Assembly: GCA_902547755.1 (NCBI GenBank)
Contig: CACCPA010000004.1
Coordinates: 1 to 64,000 of the forward strand
Reading direction: 5' to 3'
Origin: Halieaceae bacterium
GTDB taxonomy: Bacteria > Pseudomonadota > Gammaproteobacteria > Pseudomonadales > Halieaceae
DNA length: 64,000 nucleotides
The notes under the pieces are model-generated. The model ran no database searches, was not told the origin of the DNA, and saw nothing but the letters and a program-made list of their open reading frames with translations. This document shows positions 35,301-44,016 of this stretch, piece after piece; the stretch's first letter is position 1; each line of letters starts with the position of its first letter. The translations under genes were made by a program, and so were the position numbers.

Positions 35301-36884
35301 CTAATCTAAGGGAACCCCCTCGAGGGGTACCCCGAGACGCGTCAGCTCATTCATCATCGGTGAGAGCTCTGTTTCGTAACGACGCCACCGACCGATGGAT
35401 CGGGTATGCGCGGGCTCACGTACCTGCACCGAACTCGCTGTGGCGACGCCGGATGAACTCTCGTGAAAGTTCAAGCAGGCATCTTCCCAGGAGAGTTCGA
35501 GTGCACTGATAAGCTTTCTTGCGTTTGGCTCGAGATCTCGCGCAGCCGCTTCATAGCTGATATCGATAATACGTCCGGGAAACTGCTGCCGAAAATGCGC
35601 CATCACATCGCGGTAGCGGGCATGGTGACGTGCCATTTCGCATTGGTCGTAGGAGTGCAGGTACGCGTCCGCAAATAATTGCTTGAAGCTTGCAAAGCAT
35701 GCGTCCATTGGACCTCTGACGAGATGAACAATCTTTGCTTTGGGAAGCGCCGCCAAAATCAGTGGGATGTTGAGGTAATTGACCGGTAGCTTATCCACGA
35801 AAAAGGGGCTTTTATCTCTGAGCTTCGCTGTTGATCGGAGGTACATATGCCCAATCTCTGCGGGATTAACGGTCGCCGCGCTAAGAAACAGTTCTCTCGA
35901 AAACCGTTTTGGATCAGCGTGCCGCGACGCTCGCCGAACTGCGAGACCAAATTGTTGTAACTCGCCCGCGGAATATACCTGTGAGTGGCTGGTGATGACT
36001 CGCTCGATCAGTGTTGTTCCCGTCCGTGGCTGGCCCAAGACGAAAATAGGTGCTGGATCTTCAGCACCAGGTGCAGCGTTAGCTAACCACTCTGCTGTGT
36101 AAGTCTCTTTGATAGCTTCAAACATGGCTGCTTCATCAGCCTCGCTGAACTCGACTGTTTCGCGTCGGGCCTTTGCGCCTTGAGTGAAGGCGGAGAAAGC
36201 ATCAGCCCAGTTGCCTAAATCTTCATTTTCCTTGCCTATGGCGTAATGCAGAAACCCCTGCGACCGTTTCGATTGCCGCCCTGAATCGATCAAACCCCGC
36301 ATGGTTTTAATGTGAGTGTCGTCTTTTGCTTTTTCTGAGTTGGCAAGTCCCCAGTGACATTGAGCACTGTTGGGTTCGAGTTCGATGGCATGCTTGAAGA
36401 GGCCGACCGCCTCATCAATCTTGCCAAGGAAGACCCGCACATTGCCTAGGTTCATTAACGCAGACGGGCTTTGGGGAACCATCTGGTGCGCGCGTTCAAA
36501 AAAGAGCTCGGCGGCTTCGTACTCACCGAGTGAGTTGAGCACGGTACCCGTCAGCTCAATCACCATGGGATCGCTGGGCTGAATTCTGCGGACTTCACGC
36601 AGTGCCGACTCAGCTGCCGCGATTCTGCCTTCACCCACATTGAGTTTAGCAAGGTGGGCCCAGGCGGCCGCATGATTACGGTCTAGCGTAACGACCGACT
36701 TAAATGCTTCGTGTGCAACCTGGCGCTGCTTGCCTTCCAAAGCCACCAGACCCACGAGGAAATGCGCCGGCACGTACTTTTGATTGGCGGCCAAGGCCTG
36801 TTTGCAGGCCTCGCCAGCGGTGGCGAGATCGCCGCAATTGAGTGCCGCAAAGCCATCAGCCAACGAGAGCTCAGTCACACTCAC
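35301..36884 (-). CDS. TPR-repeat sulfotransferase
   Basis: A 527-residue two-domain protein. About 1-210 is a row of tetratricopeptide repeats (for example HFLVGLVALEGKQRQVAHEAF). About 255-520 is a PAPS-dependent sulfotransferase with the 5'-phosphosulfate loop LGQPRTGTTLIERVITSHSQ and the 3'-phosphate site HLVRGPMDACFASFKQ. It should transfer sulfate from PAPS to an unknown acceptor, with the TPR part holding the acceptor or a partner. There is no signal peptide. The GTG start overlaps the stop of the LuxR gene by four bases. Confidence 0.9.
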   Translation of the reverse strand: MSVTELSLADGFAALNCGDLATAGEACKQALAANQKYVPAHFLVGLVALEGKQRQVAHEAFKSVVTLDRNHAAAWAHLAKLNVGEGRIAAAESALREVRRIQPSDPMVIELTGTVLNSLGEYEAAELFFERAHQMVPQSPSALMNLGNVRVFLGKIDEAVGLFKHAIELEPNSAQCHWGLANSEKAKDDTHIKTMRGLIDSGRQSKRSQGFLHYAIGKENEDLGNWADAFSAFTQGAKARRETVEFSEADEAAMFEAIKETYTAEWLANAAPGAEDPAPIFVLGQPRTGTTLIERVITSHSQVYSAGELQQFGLAVRRASRHADPKRFSRELFLSAATVNPAEIGHMYLRSTAKLRDKSPFFVDKLPVNYLNIPLILAALPKAKIVHLVRGPMDACFASFKQLFADAYLHSYDQCEMARHHARYRDVMAHFRQQFPGRIIDISYEAAARDLEPNARKLISALELSWEDACLNFHESSSGVATASSVQVREPAHTRSIGRWRRYETELSPMMNELTRLGVPLEGVPLD

Positions 36885-37708
36885 TGACCTCCTTGATAGG
36901 CAATGAGCGGGTCGGTATCAGGATCACCTGACCAGTGGGACAGCGCTTCCATAAATAGAAAGAAGAGCTCTGCCTGGGAGCTGATATCCAATTTGGCGTA
37001 GGCATGCTTCCGATGCAGCTTTACCGTTTCGATCGAGATGCCGAGTTTTTCGGCAATTAATCGGGTGTTGTGGCCGAGCAAGACCAGTTCGACCACCTGC
37101 CTCTCTCGGCGGGTTAGTACACTGGCACCAAACGCTGCAAGCGATCGGTGCATGCGCTCTCGCAGTGTCGTTTTCTCTTGCGCTTCCAGTACCTCTAAGA
37201 AGTGTCGCCGGCAGAGCGAGGCCGTCAGTTCGTAAATACTCGCTAGTAACTTTGCTTGCCCAACTCTGAACCGGGCCCCTTCGGACGTAAGACCAATGGA
37301 GATATTGATAAAGCTCTCGTTGGCAAGACGGATGAGTAGCCCGCATTCGTCCTCATAGCCACAGTGTTTGTACCAGTTCTTGTAATACTCTGAACTCCGG
37401 AAACTCGAGGGCGCGAGATCAGCAAGGCGAAAAACACCAAACTGCTGGTCGAAGGCCGCAGCACGATAAAATGGGTCTAGTAGGAAGGGCCCCGTGAGGT
37501 AAGTAGCAAGTGAGCTTTCTTCCTTGCCGGCTAGTGGCCTTGCAAAGCTAATGGCTGGCAGTTCCTCATGACCGTAGACAATGACAGTGGCGTCGTCAGC
37601 ATTGACTAAGCAACACAACACGTCCGCGATTGTAGGAACAAAATCTTCTGTACCCAGATGCTCAATGGCTCTGGCAAAATCCGATGTTATGGCTGTGAGT
37701 TTGGACAT
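36881..37708 (-). CDS. LuxR-family transcriptional regulator
   Basis: A 275-residue regulator. The C-terminal LuxR-type helix-turn-helix (about 195-255) has LTRRERQVVELVLLGHNTRLIAEKLG followed by the recognition helix SIETVKLHRKHAYAKL. The N-terminal ~180 residues form a sensor domain without recognisable acyl-homoserine lactone residues; a GAF- or PAS-like role is possible. It is coupled to the TPR-sulfotransferase and so probably controls it and the receptor beyond. It is divergent from the acyl-CoA dehydrogenase operon, so it might also act there. Confidence 0.88.
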   Translation of the reverse strand: MSKLTAITSDFARAIEHLGTEDFVPTIADVLCCLVNADDATVIVYGHEELPAISFARPLAGKEESSLATYLTGPFLLDPFYRAAAFDQQFGVFRLADLAPSSFRSSEYYKNWYKHCGYEDECGLLIRLANESFINISIGLTSEGARFRVGQAKLLASIYELTASLCRRHFLEVLEAQEKTTLRERMHRSLAAFGASVLTRRERQVVELVLLGHNTRLIAEKLGISIETVKLHRKHAYAKLDISSQAELFFLFMEALSHWSGDPDTDPLIAYQGGQ

Positions 37709-37783
37709 TGTTTTTAAAAATTATGAAATTAACATCGCGTTTTTTTGCGCGCCTAGCTGTCTACCGCCACAATAGCATCGAGC

Positions 37784-37813
37784 GGTGCCCTGGATAAGAG
37801 GTGCCATGGATAA
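37784..37813 (+). promoter_or_regulatory. Direct repeat upstream of the acyl-CoA dehydrogenase operon
   Basis: GGTGCCCTGGATAA (37784-37797) and GGTGCCATGGATAA (37800-37813) differ at one base and start 16 bases apart. They end 44 bases before the operon start in the divergent region shared with the LuxR gene. Tandem sites of this kind are typical of a dimeric regulator; which regulator binds is unknown. Confidence 0.45.
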
Positions 37814-37857
37814 AATGAATCAACACACGCCCCGATATATCACTTTGAGGTCTTCTC

Positions 37858-39018
37858 ATGCAGTTTGAGCTAAGCGAAGAGCAAAGCGCTTACGTTGCCA
37901 GCGCCCGAGAGTTTGCGCAGGCAGAGTTTCGTCCTAATGCAGCTAATTGGGACGAGTCATCGCTGTTTCCAAAATCTGCCCTAAAGGCGGCGGGCGACCT
38001 AGGCTTTATGGGGATGTATACCCCGGAAGAGGTCGGAGGGCTGGGAATGTCACGGCTGGATGCCAGTCTTATTGTGGAGGAGCTTGCGAGAGGCTGTACA
38101 ACGACCGCCGCTTTTTTGACTATACATAACATGGCGGCCGCAATGATCGGAAAGTATTGTCAGCAATCGGTTGTTGATCGCTGGTGTCCATCACTGGTCG
38201 CTGGTGACATGTTGGCCTCTTATTGTCTGACCGAGCCCGGTGCTGGCTCTGATGCGGCGTCGCTGCGGACCACAGCGACGAGAGAGGGTGATAGCTATCG
38301 CCTCAGTGGTAGCAAAGTCTTCATTTCCGGCGCTGGAGACACAGACGTCCTTGTTGTCATGGCGCGAACAGGAGATAGCGGAGCCAGGGGCATTACCGCC
38401 TTTCTAGTGCCCGCTGATCTCGAGGGAATCACCTACGGTAAGAAAGAGAGCAAGATGGGTTGGAATGCGCAGCCCACGCGGCAGATTAGCTTTGATGACG
38501 TTTACGTCCCGGCGGCCAATCGACTGGGTGAAGAGGGCCAGGGCTTCTCCATTGCCATGGAAGGGCTGGATGGTGGTCGAATCAATATCGCAACCTGTTC
38601 GGTGGGCACGGCGCAGCAGGCCATCGTCGATGCCACTGCTTATGTGAAAGACCGACAGCAGTTCAATAGCGCGATTTCAGAGTTTCAGCACACGCAGTTT
38701 CAAATCGCCGACATGCTTACCGACCTGGTCGCGTCGAGACAAATGATTCGCCTTGCGGCCAGTAAACTTGATAACGGTGATCCCAACGCCTCAACCTATT
38801 GTGCGATGGCAAAGCGCTTTGCCACCGATGCCGGGTTTAAAGTGTGTAACGACGCGCTGCAGCTGTTTGGCGGCTATGGCTATATTCGTGAGTATCCGAT
38901 GGAGCGTTATGTTCGTGATACGCGAGTTCATCAAATTCTCGAGGGCACCAATGAGATTATGCGCGTCATTATTTCGCGACAAGCGCTGATGGATGGCGCG
39001 CTGGAGGTTATTCAATGA
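37858..39018 (+). CDS. Acyl-CoA dehydrogenase (isobutyryl-CoA dehydrogenase-like)
   Basis: A 386-residue FAD enzyme that introduces a 2,3 double bond into short acyl-CoA. Family features are CLTEPGAGSDAASL and KVFISGAGDTDVLVVMART (flavin and substrate loops), LFGGYGYIREYPMERYVRD, and the catalytic base in ILEGTNEIMRVI. The neighbours encode the next three steps of valine breakdown, so isobutyryl-CoA is the likeliest substrate. GAGG lies 8 bases before the ATG. It overlaps the next gene by four bases (ATGA). Confidence 0.93.
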   Translation: MQFELSEEQSAYVASAREFAQAEFRPNAANWDESSLFPKSALKAAGDLGFMGMYTPEEVGGLGMSRLDASLIVEELARGCTTTAAFLTIHNMAAAMIGKYCQQSVVDRWCPSLVAGDMLASYCLTEPGAGSDAASLRTTATREGDSYRLSGSKVFISGAGDTDVLVVMARTGDSGARGITAFLVPADLEGITYGKKESKMGWNAQPTRQISFDDVYVPAANRLGEEGQGFSIAMEGLDGGRINIATCSVGTAQQAIVDATAYVKDRQQFNSAISEFQHTQFQIADMLTDLVASRQMIRLAASKLDNGDPNASTYCAMAKRFATDAGFKVCNDALQLFGGYGYIREYPMERYVRDTRVHQILEGTNEIMRVIISRQALMDGALEVIQ

Positions 39019-39803
39019 GTATCAGTCCAAGTGAAAAGGTTTTGGTGTCAATCGAGGATGGCATTGCCAGCGTCACGATCAATAACCCCGCAGCCAATAC
39101 CTGGGATCTCGAGAGTCTTCCAGCTCTCGAGGCCGTTGTGCATGAGCTCAATGGTATGGCTAACGTGCGCGCCTTGATCATCACGGGCCAGGGCGAGAAG
39201 TTCTTTTCTGCGGGCGCTGATTTGAACCAATTTGCTAGCGGTGATCCTGTCGCTGCGGGTGCCATGGGTGATGCTTTTGGGGCAGCGTTTGAGACTTTGG
39301 CGGATTATCGAGGCGTTTCGATCGCTGCAATTAATGGTTATGCCATGGGCGGTGGTCTCGAAGTAGCGTTGGCGTGTGACATCCGTATCGCCGAGTCGCA
39401 TGCGGCACTCGCCCTGCCAGAAGCTCGTGTAGGGCTCCTTCCTTGCGCAGGCGGAACCCAGCGACTCGCACAGCTTGTAGGTGAAGGGTGGGCAAAGCGC
39501 ATGATTCTTTGTGGCGAGCGTGTGTCGGCCGAAAAAGCCATGATGCTAGGCCTGGTGGAGGAAGTTGTTGAGCCGGGCGCTTCACTGGCAACAGCCGTCG
39601 ATTTGGCCAAACGCGCCTCAGATCAAAGTCCAACATCGATTGCTGCCTGTAAAAGGCTTATTCATTCCGCGCGAGACATTGCGATTGGTGCTGGATTGGT
39701 GGCAGAGCGTGACGAATTCGTGGCGCTATTTTCAACTGAAGACCAAAAGGAGGGTGTAAACGCCTTTCTAGAAAAGCGTGCGCCAGAGTGGAAGAACCGA
39801 TGA
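39015..39803 (+). CDS. Enoyl-CoA hydratase
   Basis: A 262-residue crotonase-fold enzyme. The oxyanion-hole residues are in EKFFSAGADLNQF and NGYAMGGGLEVALACD. The catalytic acidic residue is in LPEARVGLLPCAGGTQRL. In this operon it would hydrate methacrylyl-CoA to 3-hydroxyisobutyryl-CoA, though crotonases are often broad. Both junctions are four-base ATGA overlaps, so translation is tightly coupled. Confidence 0.92.
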   Translation: MSISPSEKVLVSIEDGIASVTINNPAANTWDLESLPALEAVVHELNGMANVRALIITGQGEKFFSAGADLNQFASGDPVAAGAMGDAFGAAFETLADYRGVSIAAINGYAMGGGLEVALACDIRIAESHAALALPEARVGLLPCAGGTQRLAQLVGEGWAKRMILCGERVSAEKAMMLGLVEEVVEPGASLATAVDLAKRASDQSPTSIAACKRLIHSARDIAIGAGLVAERDEFVALFSTEDQKEGVNAFLEKRAPEWKNR

Positions 39804-40906
39804 GCGAAGAAGTTGTAGTAGTTTCAACCTTGGGCGAGGGCGATCGCCAGGTGGGCCGTTTGACCTTGAACGTGCCGCGAATCCTCAATTCCCTCGACGC
39901 GGAGATGATTGAAATCATGCTTGGTAAGCTCCTTGAGTGGGCCGAGGATGATTCCATTGCTGCGGTATACATTGATGGCGAGGGGGAGAAGGCCTTTTGC
40001 GCGGGTGGCGATGTTCATGAGCTGCGTCGGTCCTCTATTGAAAATCCAGGTGGTCCCTGTACTTATGCCGAGAACTTTTTTGCGCGCGAGTACCAGATGA
40101 ATTTCGTGCTGTTCACTTACCCTAAACCCGTGATCTGTTGGGGTCATGGGGTTGTGATGGGTGGCGGTATGGGTGTCATGGCTGGCTGCAGCCACCGGGT
40201 TGTCAGCGAACGAACCCGCATTGGTATGCCGGAAATCACGATTGCGCTGTTCCCTGATGTAGGTGGCAGTTACTTCTTGAATCGGACGCCCGGAATGATC
40301 GGGCGTTTCTTGTCATTGACCTCGGCGCACATCAACGCCGCGGACGCGCTGTTTGCCAATTTGGGTGACGTCTTCCTTGCGCACGAGCAGCGACATGAGG
40401 TGATGGCGGCTTTGGCAGTGGCTGACTGGACCGATGATCCGGAAGCCAATACAGCGATTGTTGACGCTATCCTAGGAATGACGCCAGGTGCAGACCTCCC
40501 GGCAGGTGTCGTTGAGCCACTGATGCCCGAAATTGATGCGTTGATGGCGGGCGATGATCTGGTGGCGATATCGGACCGGCTGTTGGCTTATGACGGCGAC
40601 AATGCATGGCTGCAAAAGGCGCGTGATGGATTTGCTCACGGCTCGAAACTTGCTGCTGCGTGGATCTTCAGGCAGCTAAATGATTCAGTCGATTACTCCT
40701 TGAAGGAAGTGTTCGATACCGAGTTGCGTTTGGGTGCCAATATCATGCGACACCCAGAGTTTGCGGAGGGCGTAAGAGCGCTACTAGTGGATAAGGACCG
40801 TCAGCCAAAGTGGCAGTTTGATGCCGTGCGCGATGTTCCCGGTGATTTACTGGAGTCCTTTTTTCATGAGCCTGAAGGTGCCCCAAGCATGGATTATCCT
40901 TGGTAG
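39800..40906 (+). CDS. 3-hydroxyisobutyryl-CoA hydrolase
   Basis: A 368-residue crotonase-superfamily thioesterase that releases 3-hydroxyisobutyrate in valine catabolism. Compared with hydratases it is longer and has the HIBCH pattern: EKAFCAGGDVHELR, GHGVVMGGGMGVMAGCSHRVV, and MPEITIALFPDVGGSYFLNR. The C-terminal helical part is complete and ends SMDYPW. The start overlaps the upstream stop by four bases (ATGA). An in-frame ATG four codons earlier lies inside the previous gene and is less likely. Confidence 0.93.
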   Translation: MSEEVVVVSTLGEGDRQVGRLTLNVPRILNSLDAEMIEIMLGKLLEWAEDDSIAAVYIDGEGEKAFCAGGDVHELRRSSIENPGGPCTYAENFFAREYQMNFVLFTYPKPVICWGHGVVMGGGMGVMAGCSHRVVSERTRIGMPEITIALFPDVGGSYFLNRTPGMIGRFLSLTSAHINAADALFANLGDVFLAHEQRHEVMAALAVADWTDDPEANTAIVDAILGMTPGADLPAGVVEPLMPEIDALMAGDDLVAISDRLLAYDGDNAWLQKARDGFAHGSKLAAAWIFRQLNDSVDYSLKEVFDTELRLGANIMRHPEFAEGVRALLVDKDRQPKWQFDAVRDVPGDLLESFFHEPEGAPSMDYPW

Positions 40907-40943
40907 TAAGCACTCACTAATATAAGTCTTAAAGGGAAATTCG

Positions 40944-41846
40944 ATGCCAACGGTCGCATTTATCGGTCTTGGGAATATGGGCGGTCCCATGGCTAAAAAC
41001 CTCCTCAAAGCCGACTGGGCGGTAACGGCATTTGATTTATCAGAGTCGGCGCTGAGTGACGTGGTGGCGGCTGGTGCGGTGGCGGCTCCTTCGGCTACCG
41101 ATGCCACTTCGGGTGCCGATGTGATCGTCTCCATGTTGCCGGCAGGTAAACACGTCGAGTCCGTCATGCTGGGTGATACAGGCATTTTTTCTTGTTTGCC
41201 CAAGGGAACACTTGTACTCGATGCAAGCACGATTGACACAGCGACGGCCCGAGAGCTCCACGCGGCCGCGCGCAGTGTCGGTATTGAATTTATGGATACG
41301 CCTGTTTCAGGTGGTGTCGCTGCAGCACAGGCAGGAGCGCTGGCGTTTATGTGCGGTGGCACTGCCGAGGCCTTTTCCCGTGCAAAAGACGTCCTCAAGG
41401 CGATGGGAAACGAGGAAAAGATTTTTCACGCCGGACCTGACGGTGCCGGGCAGGTGGCGAAGGCGGCCAATAATATGTTGTTGGCCATTCATATGATCGG
41501 CACCTGCGAGGCCCTAGCCATCGGGGCTGCAAACGGCTTGGATCCCTCGGTCCAGTCGGAGATTATGAAGGTGAGCTCGGGCAACAACTGGTCGCTCCAG
41601 GTATACAACCCTTGGCCGGGTGTAATGGAAGGTGCGCCAGCAGGAAACGATTACAAGCCTGGTTTTATGGTCGACCTGATGGCAAAGGATTTGGGTTTGG
41701 CTATCGAACTGGCTGAGCAGTCATCGGTTGATGCTGAGTTAGGGCGTCGTGCAAATGCGATGTATCAAGCGCTTCAGGCTGCTGGTCTTGGCCGCGATGA
41801 TTTCTCGATTGTGATGAAGTCTTTGGTTAAAGACGAGGGCGCGTAG
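40944..41846 (+). CDS. mmsB: 3-hydroxyisobutyrate dehydrogenase
   Basis: A 300-residue NAD-dependent beta-hydroxyacid dehydrogenase. N-terminal FIGLGNMGGPMAKNLLKA binds NAD, DTPVSGGVAAAQAGALAFM is the substrate loop, and the catalytic lysine is in GAGQVAKAANNMLLA. With the upstream HIBYL-CoA hydrolase it converts 3-hydroxyisobutyrate to methylmalonate semialdehyde. The next enzyme, MmsA, is not in the window. A 37-base gap separates it from the hydrolase gene. Confidence 0.94.
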   Translation: MPTVAFIGLGNMGGPMAKNLLKADWAVTAFDLSESALSDVVAAGAVAAPSATDATSGADVIVSMLPAGKHVESVMLGDTGIFSCLPKGTLVLDASTIDTATARELHAAARSVGIEFMDTPVSGGVAAAQAGALAFMCGGTAEAFSRAKDVLKAMGNEEKIFHAGPDGAGQVAKAANNMLLAIHMIGTCEALAIGAANGLDPSVQSEIMKVSSGNNWSLQVYNPWPGVMEGAPAGNDYKPGFMVDLMAKDLGLAIELAEQSSVDAELGRRANAMYQALQAAGLGRDDFSIVMKSLVKDEGA

Positions 41847-41859
41847 CTTTACTCGATGC

Positions 41860-42351
41860 TTAAATGACGGAGTCGCCGCTGGCGAGCAGCGGCGCTGCAT
41901 CCAGGTCTTCTGCGTCCATCATTGCTGCCACGCGTTCGAGCGAGGCGACAATGAGATGTTGCTCCCATGATTCCAAGCGCGAAAATCGATCAACGAAGCT
42001 GTCTTGTAGAGGCTTGGGTGCCGAGCCTTTTAGGTTCAGACCTTCCTCTGTCAAGGTGACAATAACCCTGCGCCTATCGATCGATGAACGTGCCCTGTTG
42101 ATGATGCCATTGCGCTCTAGTCGGTTCAGTATGGTGGTGACTGTCGCCAGACTTAAACTGACCCCTTTCGCGATATCAGAGACAGTCGGGTCTTTTAGAT
42201 CGCCAACCGCTTGGATGATGACCAGCTGAGGTGTGGTCAGCCCAGTTTTTTTACCGAGCTTTCGCGAGTATAAATCGGTCGCTCGGATAATTCGCCGCAA
42301 TGCCACGAGCACGTGATCGGGTAGGTCGCCGTTCTGCATAGTTATCATCAT
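41860..42351 (-). CDS. MarR-family transcriptional regulator
   Basis: A 163-residue winged-helix regulator. The DNA-binding part (about 40-110) contains LTTPQLVIIQAVGDL, DIAKGVSLSLATVTTILNRLERNGI and the wing RARSSIDRRRVIVTLTEEG, all standard for MarR. It converges on the valine operon and is divergent from the beta-hydroxylase-like gene. A perfect TTCAATTGAA palindrome 41 bases upstream of its start is a candidate autoregulatory site. The ligand and targets are unknown. Confidence 0.9.
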   Translation of the reverse strand: MMITMQNGDLPDHVLVALRRIIRATDLYSRKLGKKTGLTTPQLVIIQAVGDLKDPTVSDIAKGVSLSLATVTTILNRLERNGIINRARSSIDRRRVIVTLTEEGLNLKGSAPKPLQDSFVDRFSRLESWEQHLIVASLERVAAMMDAEDLDAAPLLASGDSVI

Positions 42352-42391
42352 CTTCAGGGAGCCGAAAGTTTAATACTTTGAGCCCAAAGCA

Positions 42392-42401
42392 TTCAATTGA
42401 A
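42392..42401. promoter_or_regulatory. Putative MarR operator
   Basis: A perfect ten-base palindrome, TTCAATTGAA, in the 98-base space between the MarR gene and the divergent beta-hydroxylase-like gene. The surrounding ATTCAATTGAAAT resembles MarR-family sites in general form. Confidence 0.4.
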
Positions 42402-42449
42402 ATTGTGTGCAACCTGTCATCTTCGTCGGCTTTATGGCGTAATGCCAGC

Positions 42450-43418
42450 ATGGAATTCAATCAGCCTTTTCTTCAGCTTCCTTGGCGCTTTGATAGCCAG
42501 TTGCTTGCGCGCGAAGTTAAAGCCCTACCCCAGGATTTCTGGCTCGATCACCCGTCGGGACTGCCGGGTAATTCGGCTGTGCCACTGGTTTCAGTCAACG
42601 GTGAAATGAACCATGCGTTTGATGGTGCGATGCAGGCAACCCGAGCACTTTGCGAAAGTCCCTATCTTCACCAGACCGTTGCGTCATTTGGAGAGGTCGT
42701 GGCGAGATCGAGGCTGATGCGCTTAGCGCCTGGTGCACAAGTTGCTGAACACGTAGATTTTAACTACCACTGGGTCAGCCGTGTGCGTATTCACGTACCC
42801 ATCGTGACGGATCCCTCTGTCATTTTTTATTGTGGAGATGAGTGGGTACACATGGCGATGGGTGAAAGCTGGTTGTTTGATTCTTGGCGTCGGCACCGAG
42901 TGATCAACGCAAGCAACCTCTCGCGGGTACATTTGGTCATCGACCTCGCTGGCTCGTCTCGATTTTGGCGTACCGTGCGGTCCGCAAATAACGCAGCCCC
43001 CATCGATATTAGTTACGACCCGCATCTAACACCTGAACTGCGCACAGAGCAGTTCCCTGTGGCTCCCGTCATGGCCCCAGGAGAAATGTTAGCGATCGTA
43101 GAGCAGGTGCTAGAAGACTGTGAGGCAAATGCAGGGAACGACCCAGCCATGATGCTCCAATACAGGCATCTGCTGCTCGACTTAGTTCATGACTGGCGCG
43201 AGATATGGAGTTTGCACGGGTTCAGTGAGTCAGCGTTTCCACACTACCGAGCTGTTCTTGAGCGAACGGCTTCTCAATTGGAGTCGGACCCCCGCGCGCT
43301 AGTGACTTCGTCAAATCAGGTGGGGATTAACCCCATTATCAACCAACGTATTGTTGCCGCCGCTTTACGCCCGCGACGCGTCGCTGAGTTTAGCTCGGCT
43401 CGTAGCCGAGCAACTTAA
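42450..43418 (+). CDS. Aspartyl/asparaginyl beta-hydroxylase-like protein
   Basis: About 322 residues from the ATG at 42450. The double-stranded beta-helix of the AspH family is visible: substrate/2OG region RSRLMRLAPGAQVAEHVDFNYHW with the iron ligands His and Asp (HVD), then RIHVPIVTDPSVIFYCG, and the distal His in SWRRHRVINAS. It would hydroxylate an Asp, Asn or other side chain using Fe(II) and 2-oxoglutarate. The ~130-residue C-terminal part is not recognised. Its 3' end overlaps the converging sulfotransferase gene by 29 bases. The target protein or peptide is unknown. Confidence 0.82.
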   Translation: MEFNQPFLQLPWRFDSQLLAREVKALPQDFWLDHPSGLPGNSAVPLVSVNGEMNHAFDGAMQATRALCESPYLHQTVASFGEVVARSRLMRLAPGAQVAEHVDFNYHWVSRVRIHVPIVTDPSVIFYCGDEWVHMAMGESWLFDSWRRHRVINASNLSRVHLVIDLAGSSRFWRTVRSANNAAPIDISYDPHLTPELRTEQFPVAPVMAPGEMLAIVEQVLEDCEANAGNDPAMMLQYRHLLLDLVHDWREIWSLHGFSESAFPHYRAVLERTASQLESDPRALVTSSNQVGINPIINQRIVAAALRPRRVAEFSSARSRAT

Positions 43419-44016
43419 AGTCGGCGCTGTAAAATGCCTCTAAATCCCTCACGAAATCAGCATCACGGTAAATGTCTGGCTTTTCGTTTGAGGTGACATT
43501 TCTGCGTTTTAACTTTGGAAGGGGTGCTCCGAGTTCCTCACATATCACGGCTAAATCTCGCTCTAGCTGCTCGTAGCGACCGATAAAAGAAAGTGCAAGC
43601 TCACCGCTATCATCGATAAGAAGCTCGGATTGCGGACGCACTAGAACGCGTTGACGAAAGCGCTCATATCTAAAGGCGCGCTTGGCCCACACCACGGGGT
43701 CATCGGCGTAGCTCGGATCCGTTCGAGCGAGGAAGGCACACACTGACATAAAGCGCTCAATTGGGTGGCGCACAATGGCAAAACTGAAATGGGTTGTTAT
43801 TTCGGCCTCACCAACAGCGCGGCTGAGTTGTTGATAGGAAATATGACCGTGGCCAATGTTAGCGAGCTCAGGAACGGGTGAAAGCATGCGCCCGGTTAAC
43901 ATTTGTTGCTCCCAGTCTTCGCGAGCTAGCAGCGGGCGTAATACCTCTCTGACCGCATGGGTTCCGGTTTTCGGGACTGCAAAAAAGATAAATTTCTTGC
44001 TGGAGGAGAAGATCAT
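43390..44016 (-). CDS. Sulfotransferase family 2-like protein
   Basis: A 208-residue PAPS-dependent sulfotransferase without TPR repeats. KFIFFAVPKTGTHAVREVL at the N-terminus is the 5'-phosphosulfate loop, and FAIVRHPIERFMSVCAFL is the 3'-phosphate site. This spacing matches the sulfotransferase-2 (carbohydrate/heparan-type) group. There is no signal peptide. Its ATG overlaps the stop of the upstream TPR-sulfotransferase gene by three bases, so two different sulfotransferases are translated together. Confidence 0.88.
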   Translation of the reverse strand: MIFSSSKKFIFFAVPKTGTHAVREVLRPLLAREDWEQQMLTGRMLSPVPELANIGHGHISYQQLSRAVGEAEITTHFSFAIVRHPIERFMSVCAFLARTDPSYADDPVVWAKRAFRYERFRQRVLVRPQSELLIDDSGELALSFIGRYEQLERDLAVICEELGAPLPKLKRRNVTSNEKPDIYRDADFVRDLEAFYSADFKLLGYEPS

